Origin: Alphaproteobacteria bacterium | GTDB taxonomy: Bacteria; Pseudomonadota; Alphaproteobacteria; Caulobacterales; Caulobacteraceae | Length of the DNA: 64,000 bases | Reading direction: 5' to 3' | NCBI GenBank assembly: GCA_018820275.1 | Contig: JAHJOO010000066.1 | Span: 124,001-188,000 of the forward strand | In this document: positions 29,589 through 37,622 of the stretch, in pieces | How the letters are laid out: every line of letters begins with the position of its first letter | How positions within the stretch are numbered: position 1 is the stretch's first letter | Notes under the pieces: model-generated | The model's database searches: none | Seen by the model: only the letters and a program-made list of their open reading frames with translations | What the model was told of the DNA's origin: nothing | Translations under genes and position numbers: made by a program

Positions 29589-29780
29589 CTATTCGGCGGC
29601 GGCGCGCTCGATGCGCTCGGTCAGGTCGCCGTCCCACACCTCGGCGTGGGTCGCCTGGGGGCGTTCGGTCAACAGATCGCGCGCCTGGGCGAGGGCCGAG
29701 CGCCGGTCCTCGGCCTCGAGCGGCAGCATCAGCGGCGTGTCTTCGCCGACGTGCACGTAGCAGAACCACTGGTTCGACAT
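29589..29780 (-). CDS. Small protein of unknown function
   Basis: A 63-residue protein (MSNQWFCYVHVGEDTPLMLPLEAEDRRSALAQARDLL...). A strong GGGAGGTGATGA ribosome binding site sits directly before the ATG, which argues that it is translated. It starts with a short beta-like hydrophobic part and continues as a charged helix. No known domain is recognised. It converges on topA with only 3 nt between stop codons. Confidence 0.6.
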   Translation of the reverse strand: MSNQWFCYVHVGEDTPLMLPLEAEDRRSALAQARDLLTERPQATHAEVWDGDLTERIERAAAE

Positions 29781-29936
29781 TCATCACCTCCCGGGGCGCA
29801 CCCCCGAAGGAGCCAGGGCGGCCGTCCGCGGGCTTGACCCCGCCGACCGCACCCCCACCTCTTAACACACGAATTCCGCCCGCCCTAATGTACGCCGCCG
29901 GACGAAACGAACACATTCTCTTGAAGGGTTGAAAAC

Positions 29937-30365
29937 ATGGAAGTTCTTTACCGCGCCCACGCCACCGCCTCGGGCGGGGGCCGCGACGAAGGCCGCTCGG
30001 CGACCGACGACGGCAAGATCGACGTGCGCCTGTCCGTGCCGACCGAAATGGGCGGCAAGGGCGGCGACGGCACCAATCCGGAGCAGCTGTTCGCCACCGG
30101 CTACGCCGCCTGCTACCTCGGCGCCCTGCGCCTGGTCGCGGGCAAGGCCGGCACGCCGGTCGCCCCGGAGACGAAGGTCAACGCCACGGTCGGCTTCGGT
30201 CCGAACCCGAAGGGCGAGGGCTTCAACCTCGACATCGACCTGACCGTCGTCGACCACGGTCTGGACGCCGCGACGATCCACGATCTGATCACCCGGGCCC
30301 ACGCGGTCTGCCCCTATTCCAACGCGACGCGCGGCAACGTCGACGTGCGGCTCGGCGCCGCCTGA
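29937..30365 (+). CDS. ohr: Organic hydroperoxide resistance protein (Ohr/OsmC family)
   Basis: A 142-residue thiol peroxidase that reduces organic hydroperoxides. The two catalytic cysteines lie in GYAACYLGAL and AHAVCPYSNATRGN, and Ohr-type spacing and length are normal. Family members receive electrons from lipoylated proteins, notably through dihydrolipoyl dehydrogenase, which here is encoded in the pdh operon. An AAGGG site precedes the ATG. No ohrR repressor gene is adjacent. Confidence 0.94.
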   Translation: MEVLYRAHATASGGGRDEGRSATDDGKIDVRLSVPTEMGGKGGDGTNPEQLFATGYAACYLGALRLVAGKAGTPVAPETKVNATVGFGPNPKGEGFNLDIDLTVVDHGLDAATIHDLITRAHAVCPYSNATRGNVDVRLGAA

Positions 30366-30408
30366 TCCCCCGCTGGACCGTGAGGGCGTGGCTGACTAAG
30401 GGAGGCGC

Positions 30409-31413
30409 ATGACCTCTCCCCTCGATGCCACGCCCGATCCCCTGCTGACGCTGGAACCGCACCGCAAGGTGACGGTCAGGGAGGCGTTCGGCGTCGATTC
30501 CGACATGACCGTGCCGTGCTTCGACACGAAGGACAGCCACGTCCCGGAGATCGACGACGCCTACCGCTTCGACCCCCAGACCACGCTCAGCATCTGCGCC
30601 GGCTTCGCCTTCGACCGCCGCGTCATGGTCCAGGGCTATCACGGCACCGGCAAGTCGACGCACATCGAGCAGGTGGCGGCGCGCCTGAACTGGCCGACCA
30701 TCCGCATCAACCTGGACAGCCACGTCAGCCGCATCGACCTGATCGGCAAGGACGCCATCGTCCTCAAGGACGGCAAACAGGTCACCGAGTTCCGCGAGGG
30801 CCTGCTGCCGTGGTCCCTGCAGCGCCCGATCGCCCTGGTGTTCGACGAATACGACGCCGGCCGTCCCGACGTGATGTTCGTGATCCAGCGCGTGCTGGAG
30901 GCCTCGGGCCGCCTGACCCTGCTGGACCAGAACCGCGTGATCCGGCCGAACCCCTGGTTCCGCCTGTTCGCCACCTCGAACACCGTCGGCCTGGGCGACA
31001 CCACGGGCCTGTATCACGGGGCCCAGCAGATCAATCAGGCCCAGCTGGACCGCTGGTCCATCGTCACCACGCTGAACTACCTCGACCACGACGTGGAGGC
31101 CGAGATCGTCGCCGCCAAGGTCCCGGCCTGGCAGGACGCCGAGGGCCGCCGCCGCATCGCCGCCATGGTCCGCGTCGCCGACATGACCCGCAACGCCTTC
31201 ATGAACGGCGACATCTCCACCGTCATGTCGCCCCGCACCGTCATCACCTGGGCCCAGAACGCCGAGATCTTCGGCGGCGACCTGGGCCTGAGCTTCCGCC
31301 TGACCTTCCTGAACAAGTGCGACGAGCTGGAACGCCCGACCATCGCGGAGTTCTATCAGCGCGCGTTCGGGGAAGACCTGCCGGAGGCGGCGACGCGGGT
31401 GAAGGTGGGCTAG
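30409..31413 (+). CDS. cobS: Cobaltochelatase subunit CobS
   Basis: A 334-residue AAA+ ATPase of the aerobic cobalt chelatase. It has the P-loop [15 protein letters not shown], Walker [20 protein letters not shown], sensor [18 protein letters not shown] and the arginine finger region. CobS and CobT together drive cobalt insertion by CobN in B12 synthesis. The cobT gene usually follows cobS directly, but here the next gene is a convergent HigBA toxin-antitoxin pair, so CobT must be encoded elsewhere or be missing. Confidence 0.92.
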   Translation: MTSPLDATPDPLLTLEPHRKVTVREAFGVDSDMTVPCFDTKDSHVPEIDDAYRFDPQTTLSICAGFAFDRRVMVQGYHGTGKSTHIEQVAARLNWPTIRINLDSHVSRIDLIGKDAIVLKDGKQVTEFREGLLPWSLQRPIALVFDEYDAGRPDVMFVIQRVLEASGRLTLLDQNRVIRPNPWFRLFATSNTVGLGDTTGLYHGAQQINQAQLDRWSIVTTLNYLDHDVEAEIVAAKVPAWQDAEGRRRIAAMVRVADMTRNAFMNGDISTVMSPRTVITWAQNAEIFGGDLGLSFRLTFLNKCDELERPTIAEFYQRAFGEDLPEAATRVKVG

Positions 31414-31491
31414 GGGCCCCGGTCCTGACACCCGTCAGCTCCCGCCAGGCCCGTTTTCCGGGTTCAGCCAGCCGCCCCCGCTTCACCATTC

Positions 31492-31514
31492 CCCGGGATC
31501 GGCACGCTCCCGGG
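31492..31514. terminator. Hairpin between convergent cobS and higA
   Basis: A perfect 7-bp stem (31492-31498 with 31508-31514) and a 9-nt loop in the 119-nt convergent gap. There is no T-run, so termination is only a guess. Confidence 0.3.
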
Positions 31515-31532
31515 TCACGATAGTCAGCGGGA

Positions 31533-31871
31533 TCACGCCGCCCTCGGCGTGATCATCTCCAGCGCCGGCCCCAGTTTGCGTCGCTGCTCCATCAGGTCGT
31601 AGCTGTTCTGGAGCCGGAGAAAGAATCCCTCGCTCAGCCCCCAGTACCGCGTCAGCCGCAGGTCGGTGTCTGCCGTGATGGCCCGCTTGCCCAGCACGAT
31701 CTCGTTGATGCGACGAGGCGGTACACCGATGGCCCTAGCCTGGGCGGTCTGGCTCATGCCGATCGGCTTCAGGAATTCTTCGAGCAGGATGTCGCCCGGC
31801 GTCGGGTTCTTCAGCCAATCGTCGGGGTGCCCGATGTCCATGTCGTCAGTGATAGTCACAGATTTCGACAT
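31533..31871 (-). CDS. higA: HigA-type antitoxin (XRE helix-turn-helix)
   Basis: A 112-residue antitoxin. PTPGDILLEEFLKPIGMSQTAQARAIGVPPRRINEIVLGKRAITADTDLRLTRYWG is the HigA helix-turn-helix pattern. The start is chosen at ATG 31871 (MSKSVTITDD) because a GGAGG site lies 8 nt upstream. The GTG two codons earlier is too close to that site, and a later ATG (31841) lacks one. It overlaps the toxin gene by 26 nt. HigA should neutralise HigB and repress the operon. Confidence 0.88.
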   Translation of the reverse strand: MSKSVTITDDMDIGHPDDWLKNPTPGDILLEEFLKPIGMSQTAQARAIGVPPRRINEIVLGKRAITADTDLRLTRYWGLSEGFFLRLQNSYDLMEQRRKLGPALEMITPRAA

Positions 31872-32127
31872 CCGCACATCCTCCTTCCGTCCAGCGGAAG
31901 CATATCCGCCACTGCTGATAGATCCGCACCGAGTACTGCCCGCGCCGATCGCCGGACAGCGCCTCCAACCTATTGCCTGGAGGCAGCCGAAGGTCGTTCA
32001 GTCGCTCGGCTGCGTCGAGCGCGCGCAGCTTTCGCAACGCCGCCTGCTGAACTTCAGGGGGCAGTCGACGCGAACCCGCACCGCTCCACACCTTCTCCGT
32101 CTCGCGATCACGAAAACTCCGGATCAT
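31846..32127 (-). CDS. higB: HigB-type toxin (RelE/ParE superfamily)
   Basis: A 93-residue toxin. It begins MIRSFRDRETEKVWSG, typical of HigB/GraT proteins. The later NRLEALSGDRRGQYSVRIYQQWRICFRW...EICDYH ends with the Arg/His-rich RelE-like core. HigB-like toxins are ribosome-dependent mRNA endonucleases. As in other higBA modules the toxin gene comes first. A clear palindrome lies 16 nt upstream. Confidence 0.88.
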   Translation of the reverse strand: MIRSFRDRETEKVWSGAGSRRLPPEVQQAALRKLRALDAAERLNDLRLPPGNRLEALSGDRRGQYSVRIYQQWRICFRWTEGGCADVEICDYH

Positions 32128-32137
32128 CGGCGATCAC

Positions 32138-32173
32138 CATAACGCATAACGTTATGCGGCGCAATCACGCCAA
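32138..32173 (-). promoter_or_regulatory. higBA promoter and palindromic operator
   Basis: A perfect 16-bp palindrome CGCATAACGTTATGCG lies at 32143-32158, with an extra CATAACG copy abutting it at 32138-32144. On the minus strand TTGGCG (32168-32173) and GTTATG (32145-32150) are 17 nt apart, so the palindrome covers a plausible -10 box. This is the expected layout for repression by HigA. Confidence 0.65.
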
Positions 32174-32187
32174 CCCGCCCCCCAGCC

Positions 32188-32718
32188 TCAGCCCCTCGTC
32201 GGCGGCGCGCCGTCGGGCGACAGGTCCAGCTGCATCAGCGTCACGTCCAGCCAGCGGTCGTGTTTCCAGCCGACCTGGCGGTAGACGCCGGCCGTCCCGA
32301 ACCCCAGCGACCGGTGCAGGGCGATCGAGGCGTCGCTGGTGGCCGACTGGCTGATGGCCCCGATCAGGTGGCGCAGACCCTTGTCGCGCGCCGCCTCGAT
32401 CAGGGCGGTCATCAGGGCGCGGGCCACGCCCCGGCCCCGCGCCGCTTCCTCCACATAGACCGAGACCTCGACGCCATAGCGATAGGCCGCGCGCGGGCGG
32501 AAGGGCGACAGATAGGCATAGCCGGCGAAGCCGCCGTCGACCTCGGCCACCAGCCACGGCAGCTCCTTGTCGCGCACGGCGTCGAAGCGGGCCGTCATCT
32601 CGGCGACCGACGGCGGCTCCAGCTCGAAACTGGCCGTGCCGCCCGTCACCTCGCGCCCGTACAGGGCGGCGACGGCGGCCATGTCGGCGGCGACGGCGGG
32701 GCGGACGGCCGGCGTCAC
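32188..32718 (-). CDS. GNAT acetyltransferase, phosphinothricin-acetyltransferase-like
   Basis: A 176-residue GNAT protein. VRPAVAADMAAVAALYGREVTGGTASFELEPPS and FRPRAAYRYGVEVSVYVEEAARGRGVARALMTALI follow the pattern of PAT/YncA-type enzymes, which acetylate the amino group of amino-acid analogs. The acetyl-CoA motif is RGRGVA. The start is GTG 32718, overlapping the stop of the oligopeptidase gene as GTGA. The longer open frame beyond it runs through the other gene's shadow. Confidence 0.87.
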   Translation of the reverse strand: MTPAVRPAVAADMAAVAALYGREVTGGTASFELEPPSVAEMTARFDAVRDKELPWLVAEVDGGFAGYAYLSPFRPRAAYRYGVEVSVYVEEAARGRGVARALMTALIEAARDKGLRHLIGAISQSATSDASIALHRSLGFGTAGVYRQVGWKHDRWLDVTLMQLDLSPDGAPPTRG

Positions 32719-34943
32719 GCCGTCCGCCACCCTTCCTCGATCGACCAGATGGCGAAGGCGTAGACCAGGGCGACTTCTTTCAGATAGTCGAACCGGCCCG
32801 ACGAGCCCGCGTGGCCGGCCTCCATGTTGATCTTCAGCAGCACCGGCTTGCCCGAGATCGTCGCCGGGCGCAGGCGCGCCACCCACTTCTGCGGCTCCCA
32901 GTAGGTCACGCGCGGGTCCGACAGCCCGCCGGTGGCCAGCACGGCCGGATAGGCCTGCGACTTCACCTGGTCGTAGGGGCTGTAGCTGAACATGTAGTCG
33001 TAGGCCTCGGGGTCCTCGATCGGATTGCCCCACTCCGGCCACTCCGGCGGCGTCAGCGGCAGCGACGTGTCCGACATGGTGTTGATGACGTCGACGAAGG
33101 GCACGTCGCCGATCACCCCGGCCCACAGGTCGGGCCGCATGTTGGTGACCGCCCCCATCAGCATGCCGCCGGCCGAGCCGCCGTGCGCCACGATCCGGCC
33201 CGAACAGCCGTGGCCCGTGCGGATCAGGTGCTCGGCGCAGGCGATGAAGTCGGTGAAGGTGTTCTTCTTGGTCATCCGCCGCGCGGCGAGGAACCAGCCC
33301 CAGCCCTTGTCCGACCCGCCGCGGATGTGGGCGATGGCGTAGATCCAGCCGCGATCGACCAGGCTCAGCCGGTTGGTCGAGAACGACGCCGCCATCGGGA
33401 TGCCGTAGCTGCCGTAGCCGTACAGCAGCAGCGGCGCCGTGCCGTTCACCGGCGTGTCCTTGCGGCGCAGGATGGTGACCGGCACCATTTCCCCGTCCGG
33501 TGCCGGGGCGTTGACGCGCTCGACCACATAGTTCGCCGGATCGTGGCCCGACGGGATCTCCTGCACCTTGCGCAGGGTCCGCTCGCGCGTCTTCAGGTCG
33601 TAGTCATAGGTCGAGGTCGGCGTGGACGGCGAGTTGTAGCCGTAGCGCATGATCGTGGTCTCGAACTCCGACGCCCCGCCCAGGTTCAGGGCATAGGCGG
33701 GCTCGTCCACGGCGATCTCGTGCTCGGCGCCCGCGCGGTCGCGGATGACGATGCGGGTGTTGGCGTCGGCGCGTTCCTGGCGGGCGATGAAGTCCTTCAC
33801 CAGCGAGATGCCCTCGATGTAGCGGCCCGGCGTGTGGGGGATCAGGTCGGTCCAGTCGGCCTTGCCCGGCGCGTCGGTCGGCGCCTGACACACCTTGAAG
33901 TCCTGCGCCCCGTCGGCGTTGGTGTGGATCACCCAGCGGTCGCCCCAGTGATCGGCGTCGTACTTGCGGGCCTCGACGCGCGGCTCGATCATGCGCGGCG
34001 CGGCCGTCGGGTCGTCGCCGGGGATGAAGCGGCTCTCGGACGTCTCCTGATTCTGGATGCCGATGATCAGGAAGCGGTCGTCGGACGTGCGCCCGACGCC
34101 GATGAACATGCCCTCGTCCTCTTCCTGATAGACCAGCGTCGTCTCGCCGCCCCGCGCCGGGCGGCGGAAGATCCGGTCCGGCCGGCCGTTGTCGTTGCGG
34201 TGCGTCCAGAAGATCCACTGGCTGTCCGGCGAGAAGGTGAATCCTCCACTGGCCGATTCGATCGGGTCCCCGACCCGTTCGCCGGTCGCCAGGTCCTTGA
34301 CGTAGATGCGATAGACCTCGGACCCCTGCGCGTCCTCGGAATAGCCGAACAGGGCGTGGTCGGGGCTGTGCGAGGCTTGGCCGACGTCGGAATAGGCCTT
34401 GCCCTCGGCCAGGGCGTTGGCGTCCAGCAGCAGCTGCGGCGTCGGGGCCTGGACGAAATTCTTCGTCACCACCTGCCCGTCCTGCATCCACGTGCCCTGG
34501 CGTTCGACGCGCATGTAGCGGGGATGCTGGTCGCCGGTGCGGTACTCGGTGAAATATTCCCACGGGCCGTCGCGGTTCGGCACGGACGAATCGTCCTGTT
34601 TGATCCGGCCCTTCATCTCCTCGAACATCCGGGTCTGGAGCGGCACGGTCGCGGCCATCATGGCCTCGCGATAGGCGTTCTCGGCGACCAGATTCTCCTT
34701 CACGTCCGCCTTGATCAGGGTCGGATCGCGCAGCACCGCCTGCCAGTTGTCGTCCTTCATCCACTGGTACTCGTCGACCCGGGTCCGCCCCAGCTGTTCG
34801 ATGGTGACGGGGATCTTTTTGGCGACGGGGGCCAGGGGACGGGCTTGCGGCATCTGCGCTCCGGACGGGCGTGAAAGGGCGGGGCCCGCGACGGCGAGGC
34901 CCGCGGCGGCGGCGGTCGAGGCGATCAGGTCGCGACGGTTCAT
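32715..34943 (-). CDS. Oligopeptidase B-like S9 prolyl oligopeptidase, exported
   Basis: A 742-residue serine peptidase. The ATG at 34943 gives MNRRDLIASTAAAAGLAVAGPA, an RR signal suggesting Tat export. A seven-bladed propeller region is followed by the catalytic domain: LLLYGYGSYGIPM, IAHIRGGSDKGWGW, the nucleophile AHGGSAGGMLMG, GLSDPRVTYWEP (Asp) and MEAGHAGSSGR (His). This matches PtrB-type oligopeptidase B, which cuts small peptides after basic residues. Upstream of this start the frame is open but lacks a signal-like beginning. It is coupled to the downstream GNAT by a GTGA overlap. Confidence 0.92.
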   Translation of the reverse strand: MNRRDLIASTAAAAGLAVAGPALSRPSGAQMPQARPLAPVAKKIPVTIEQLGRTRVDEYQWMKDDNWQAVLRDPTLIKADVKENLVAENAYREAMMAATVPLQTRMFEEMKGRIKQDDSSVPNRDGPWEYFTEYRTGDQHPRYMRVERQGTWMQDGQVVTKNFVQAPTPQLLLDANALAEGKAYSDVGQASHSPDHALFGYSEDAQGSEVYRIYVKDLATGERVGDPIESASGGFTFSPDSQWIFWTHRNDNGRPDRIFRRPARGGETTLVYQEEDEGMFIGVGRTSDDRFLIIGIQNQETSESRFIPGDDPTAAPRMIEPRVEARKYDADHWGDRWVIHTNADGAQDFKVCQAPTDAPGKADWTDLIPHTPGRYIEGISLVKDFIARQERADANTRIVIRDRAGAEHEIAVDEPAYALNLGGASEFETTIMRYGYNSPSTPTSTYDYDLKTRERTLRKVQEIPSGHDPANYVVERVNAPAPDGEMVPVTILRRKDTPVNGTAPLLLYGYGSYGIPMAASFSTNRLSLVDRGWIYAIAHIRGGSDKGWGWFLAARRMTKKNTFTDFIACAEHLIRTGHGCSGRIVAHGGSAGGMLMGAVTNMRPDLWAGVIGDVPFVDVINTMSDTSLPLTPPEWPEWGNPIEDPEAYDYMFSYSPYDQVKSQAYPAVLATGGLSDPRVTYWEPQKWVARLRPATISGKPVLLKINMEAGHAGSSGRFDYLKEVALVYAFAIWSIEEGWRTA

Positions 34944-35068
34944 GACGGATTTCCCCCAAGTCTGACCGGGCACATTTGGCGTCCGGCCCCGACGCGTCAA
35001 ATGAAGAAAGGGAAACGTCGCCTTGACCGCCACTCACGGAACGGCGTTACGTGTCGCGGGAGGCGCGC

Positions 35069-35977
35069 ATGAAAATCTTCAATCTCCGGACCCTGGGTCC
35101 GCTCGTGGCGACCCTGCTGGTCGTCGCGGCCTGCGCGCCGCCGCCGCCCGCGCCGTCGCTGCCCCCACCGGTCGCGCCCCCGCCCCCGGCCCCCCGGCCC
35201 GTCATCCCCACGCCTCCGGCGCCTCCCGCCCCGGCCGCGCCGCCGATGGCCGTGGTCGGCGGCGTCCTGGTGCCGGAGGGCATGATGCCCTTCATGGTCC
35301 AGGTGGCGCACGACGACGGTCTGTTGTGCGGGGGCACGCTGATCACCGAGAGCTGGGTCGTGACCGCGGCCCACTGCCTCTTCGACGACGACGGCCGGCT
35401 CAGGGACCGGAACGGCTTCTACGTCCGGGAGGGCTCGACCCGTCTCAACGGCGGAAGCCTGCGGACGGTCGACACCCTGGTGATCCACGGAGGCTACGAT
35501 CCGTCGCGTCACTACGACGACATCGCCCTGCTGCAGCTGGGGCCGCCGTACCAGCCGACCGGGGCGCGGCCCCTCCGGGTCCTCGCCGCGCCGGACTTCT
35601 TCGCGGACGGCATGATCGGCACCGTGGCCGGGTTCGGCGCGACGGATCTGCGGCACAATTCGGATCGGCTGCTGATGACCGACCTGCGGATCTGGTCCCT
35701 CGCGGACTGTCGCGACGTCTGGGGATCGCGCATCGACGAGACCCAGATCTGCGCCGGCGGCGGCACCACCGATTCCTGCTCCGGCGACAGCGGCGGCCCG
35801 CTCCTCGCGGTGCGCCCGGAAGGGGGCTGGATCCTGGTCGGCCTGGTCAGCTTCGGATCGGCGCCGCGCTTTCCGGGGCAGAACGTGCCGGGCGACGGCT
35901 GCGCGGTGCCGGGCCGGCCGGGCGTGTACACGCGGGTGTCGGCCTACACCGGCTGGATCCTGAACTGGGTGAATTGA
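35069..35977 (+). CDS. Trypsin-like serine protease lipoprotein
   Basis: A 302-residue S1-family protease. The signal peptide ends VAAC (lipidated Cys22), followed by a proline-rich tether (residues 23-60, mostly Pro/Ala). A complete chymotrypsin fold follows: VVTAAHC (His102), DIALL (Asp151), GDSGGPLL (Ser241), plus disulfide-type cysteines. The start at ATG 35069 is favoured by a GGGAGG site 5 nt upstream over the GTG at 35051. It is probably anchored in the outer membrane facing the periplasm. It is divergent from the oligopeptidase gene. Confidence 0.9.
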   Translation: MKIFNLRTLGPLVATLLVVAACAPPPPAPSLPPPVAPPPPAPRPVIPTPPAPPAPAAPPMAVVGGVLVPEGMMPFMVQVAHDDGLLCGGTLITESWVVTAAHCLFDDDGRLRDRNGFYVREGSTRLNGGSLRTVDTLVIHGGYDPSRHYDDIALLQLGPPYQPTGARPLRVLAAPDFFADGMIGTVAGFGATDLRHNSDRLLMTDLRIWSLADCRDVWGSRIDETQICAGGGTTDSCSGDSGGPLLAVRPEGGWILVGLVSFGSAPRFPGQNVPGDGCAVPGRPGVYTRVSAYTGWILNWVN

Positions 35978-36071
35978 CCGGGCCGGGTCGCGGGTCGCCG
36001 CCGTCCGCTGCCGCGCCTTGCGCGAAGCGCGGGGTCGTCCGGGGAACAGTCTGGCGGAAGAAACAGGCCGA

Positions 36072-36145
36072 TGGCTGGGGAACTAGGACTCGAACCTAGA
36101 ATGACGGTACCAAAAACCGGAGTGTTACCATTACACCATTCCCCA
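36072..36145 (-). tRNA. tRNA-Gln (anticodon UUG)
   Basis: On the minus strand, acceptor TGGGGAA (36139-36145) pairs with TTCCCCA, then G and an encoded CCA (36072-36074). The anticodon loop contains TTTTTGG with anticodon TTG, and the T-arm is GGTTCGAGTCC. It is a standard class I tRNA of 74 nt with CCA. Confidence 0.96.
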
Positions 36146-36278
36146 GCAGGTCCGGCGCAACCCGCCTCGCGGCGGGGAGGCGGTCAGATACGCCAAGGCA
36201 TTTCGGGATGCAACAGGGGGCCGCACGCAAGTTTTCGCGCCGCCGCCGAACATTCTCGAAAACCGCCCGAAAGGTCGC

Positions 36279-36307
36279 TTGCGGCCCCCCGGGGGCGTCG
36301 CTATAAG
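36279..36307 (+). promoter_or_regulatory. Promoter of tRNA-Pro
   Basis: TTGCGG at 36279-36284, a 17-nt spacer and TATAAG at 36302-36307 place the transcription start near 36314, seven bases before the tRNA. The match to the alphaproteobacterial housekeeping promoter is good. Confidence 0.65.
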
Positions 36308-36320
36308 CCCGCCTCCAAGT

Positions 36321-36397
36321 CGGAGTGTGGCTCAGTCTGGTAGAGCACTGCGTTCGGGACGCAGGGGTCGCAGGTTCGAATCCTGCCACTCCGACCA
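36321..36397 (+). tRNA. tRNA-Pro (anticodon CGG)
   Basis: Acceptor CGGAGTG (36321-36327) pairs with CACTCCG (36387-36393), discriminator A, then an encoded CCA. The anticodon loop TTCGGGA gives CGG, the frequent proline codon in this GC-rich genome. T-arm GGTTCGAATCC. Confidence 0.97.
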
Positions 36398-36499
36398 TTT
36401 TCTTGGCGCTATCGCGCGGCCCTGCGGGGCCTTGCTGCTTGAGCGCCGGAGTTTCCCGCCATCTCATCGTCGATCGGGTGCCGCCCCGCGGTCGCACCC

Positions 36500-36529
36500 T
36501 TGCGATCTACTCTTGCGATCAATTCGCAA
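36500..36529 (+). promoter_or_regulatory. Possible Fur operator of the iron transporter
   Basis: An inverted repeat TTGCGA-TCAAT-TCGCAA lies at 36513-36529, and the half-site TTGCGAT is repeated 13 nt upstream at 36500-36506. It sits 35 nt before the ATG of the iron-binding protein gene. Spacing and location suit an iron-responsive repressor (Fur). The identification is inference. Confidence 0.45.
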
Positions 36530-36563
36530 AAGGCCTAGTGCGGCGGCAGCAAAGGAGATGCCC

Positions 36564-37622
36564 ATGACGCTGCGTCGGACCCTGATGGCCTGTATGGCCG
36601 CCCTCGCCCTGCCGCTGGCCGCCTGCGGCGATCAGGCGGACACGGGCAAGACCGCGGGCGCGACCGGCGATCGCGTGCTGAATCTCTACACGGCCCGTCA
36701 CTATGACGGCGACCTGCAGGTCTACGCCGCCTTCGAGAAGGCCACGGGCATCAAGGTCAATCGCATCGAGGGCAACCCCGACCAGCTGATCGCGCGCATG
36801 CAGGCCGAAGGCGCCGCCAGCCCGGCCGACGTCTTCATCACCGCCGACGCGGGCGCCCTGTGGCGCGCCCAGGACGCGGGCCTGCTGCAGCCGATCACGT
36901 CGGAGGTCCTGACCACGGCCATCCCCGCCGCCCTGCGCGAGCCGGGCGGCCACTTCTTCGGCACCAGCCGCCGCGCCCGCGTCGTCGCCTACGACTCCAC
37001 CAAGGTCCGCCCGGAAGAGGTCGACACCTATGAGGAGCTGGCCTCGCCCCGCTTCCGCGGCAAGCTGTGCGTCCGCTCGTCGGACAGCGTCTACAACCTG
37101 TCGCTGGTCGGGGCCCTGCTGGAGGCCTGGGGCCCCGAGAAGACCCGGCAGTGGGTCGAGGGCGTCGTCGCCAACATGGCCCGTCCGCCCGAGGGCGGCG
37201 ATCGCGACCAGATCCGCGCCGTCGGCGCGGGCGTCTGCGAGGTGGCCATCACCAACAGCTACTATTTCATCCGCATGGACCGCTCGACCGACGCGGCCGA
37301 CGTGGCCCTGACCGACCGGGTCAAGCTGGGCTTCCCGTCGCTGAACGGCCAGGGTGCCCACGTGAACGTCTCGGGCGGCGGCGTGGCGAAGAACGCCCCG
37401 CACCGCGCCGAGGCCATCGCCTTCCTCGAGTTCCTCGCCTCGCCCGAGGCCCAGGTGCTGAACTCAGAGATGAACAACGAATTCCCCGCCGCGACCGGCG
37501 TCCAGGCCCCGGCCGGCGTGCGTGAGTTCGAAGGCTTCACCGCCAATCCGATGAACGTTTCGGTCTACGGCCGGCGCCAGTCGGAGGCCCAGTCGATCAT
37601 GACCGCGGCCGGGTGGCGGTAA
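36564..37622 (+). CDS. Ferric-iron ABC transporter substrate-binding lipoprotein
   Basis: A 352-residue binding protein (FutA/FbpA type). The signal peptide ends LAAC (lipidated Cys21). The mature part begins LNLYTARHYDGDLQVYAAFEKATGIKV, typical of Fe3+-binding proteins. It contains AITNSYYFIRM with the paired tyrosines used for ferric iron. The start is ATG 36564: the AAAGGAG site ends directly against the earlier ATG 36558, so the second ATG has the better spacing (6 nt). It is first in a three-gene operon with permease and ATPase. Confidence 0.93.
   Translation: MTLRRTLMACMAALALPLAACGDQADTGKTAGATGDRVLNLYTARHYDGDLQVYAAFEKATGIKVNRIEGNPDQLIARMQAEGAASPADVFITADAGALWRAQDAGLLQPITSEVLTTAIPAALREPGGHFFGTSRRARVVAYDSTKVRPEEVDTYEELASPRFRGKLCVRSSDSVYNLSLVGALLEAWGPEKTRQWVEGVVANMARPPEGGDRDQIRAVGAGVCEVAITNSYYFIRMDRSTDAADVALTDRVKLGFPSLNGQGAHVNVSGGGVAKNAPHRAEAIAFLEFLASPEAQVLNSEMNNEFPAATGVQAPAGVREFEGFTANPMNVSVYGRRQSEAQSIMTAAGWR

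Noticed and set aside
32188..33126. A 312-codon frame ahead of the GNAT gene
   Set aside because: The part upstream of 32718 is the reverse-frame shadow of the oligopeptidase gene.
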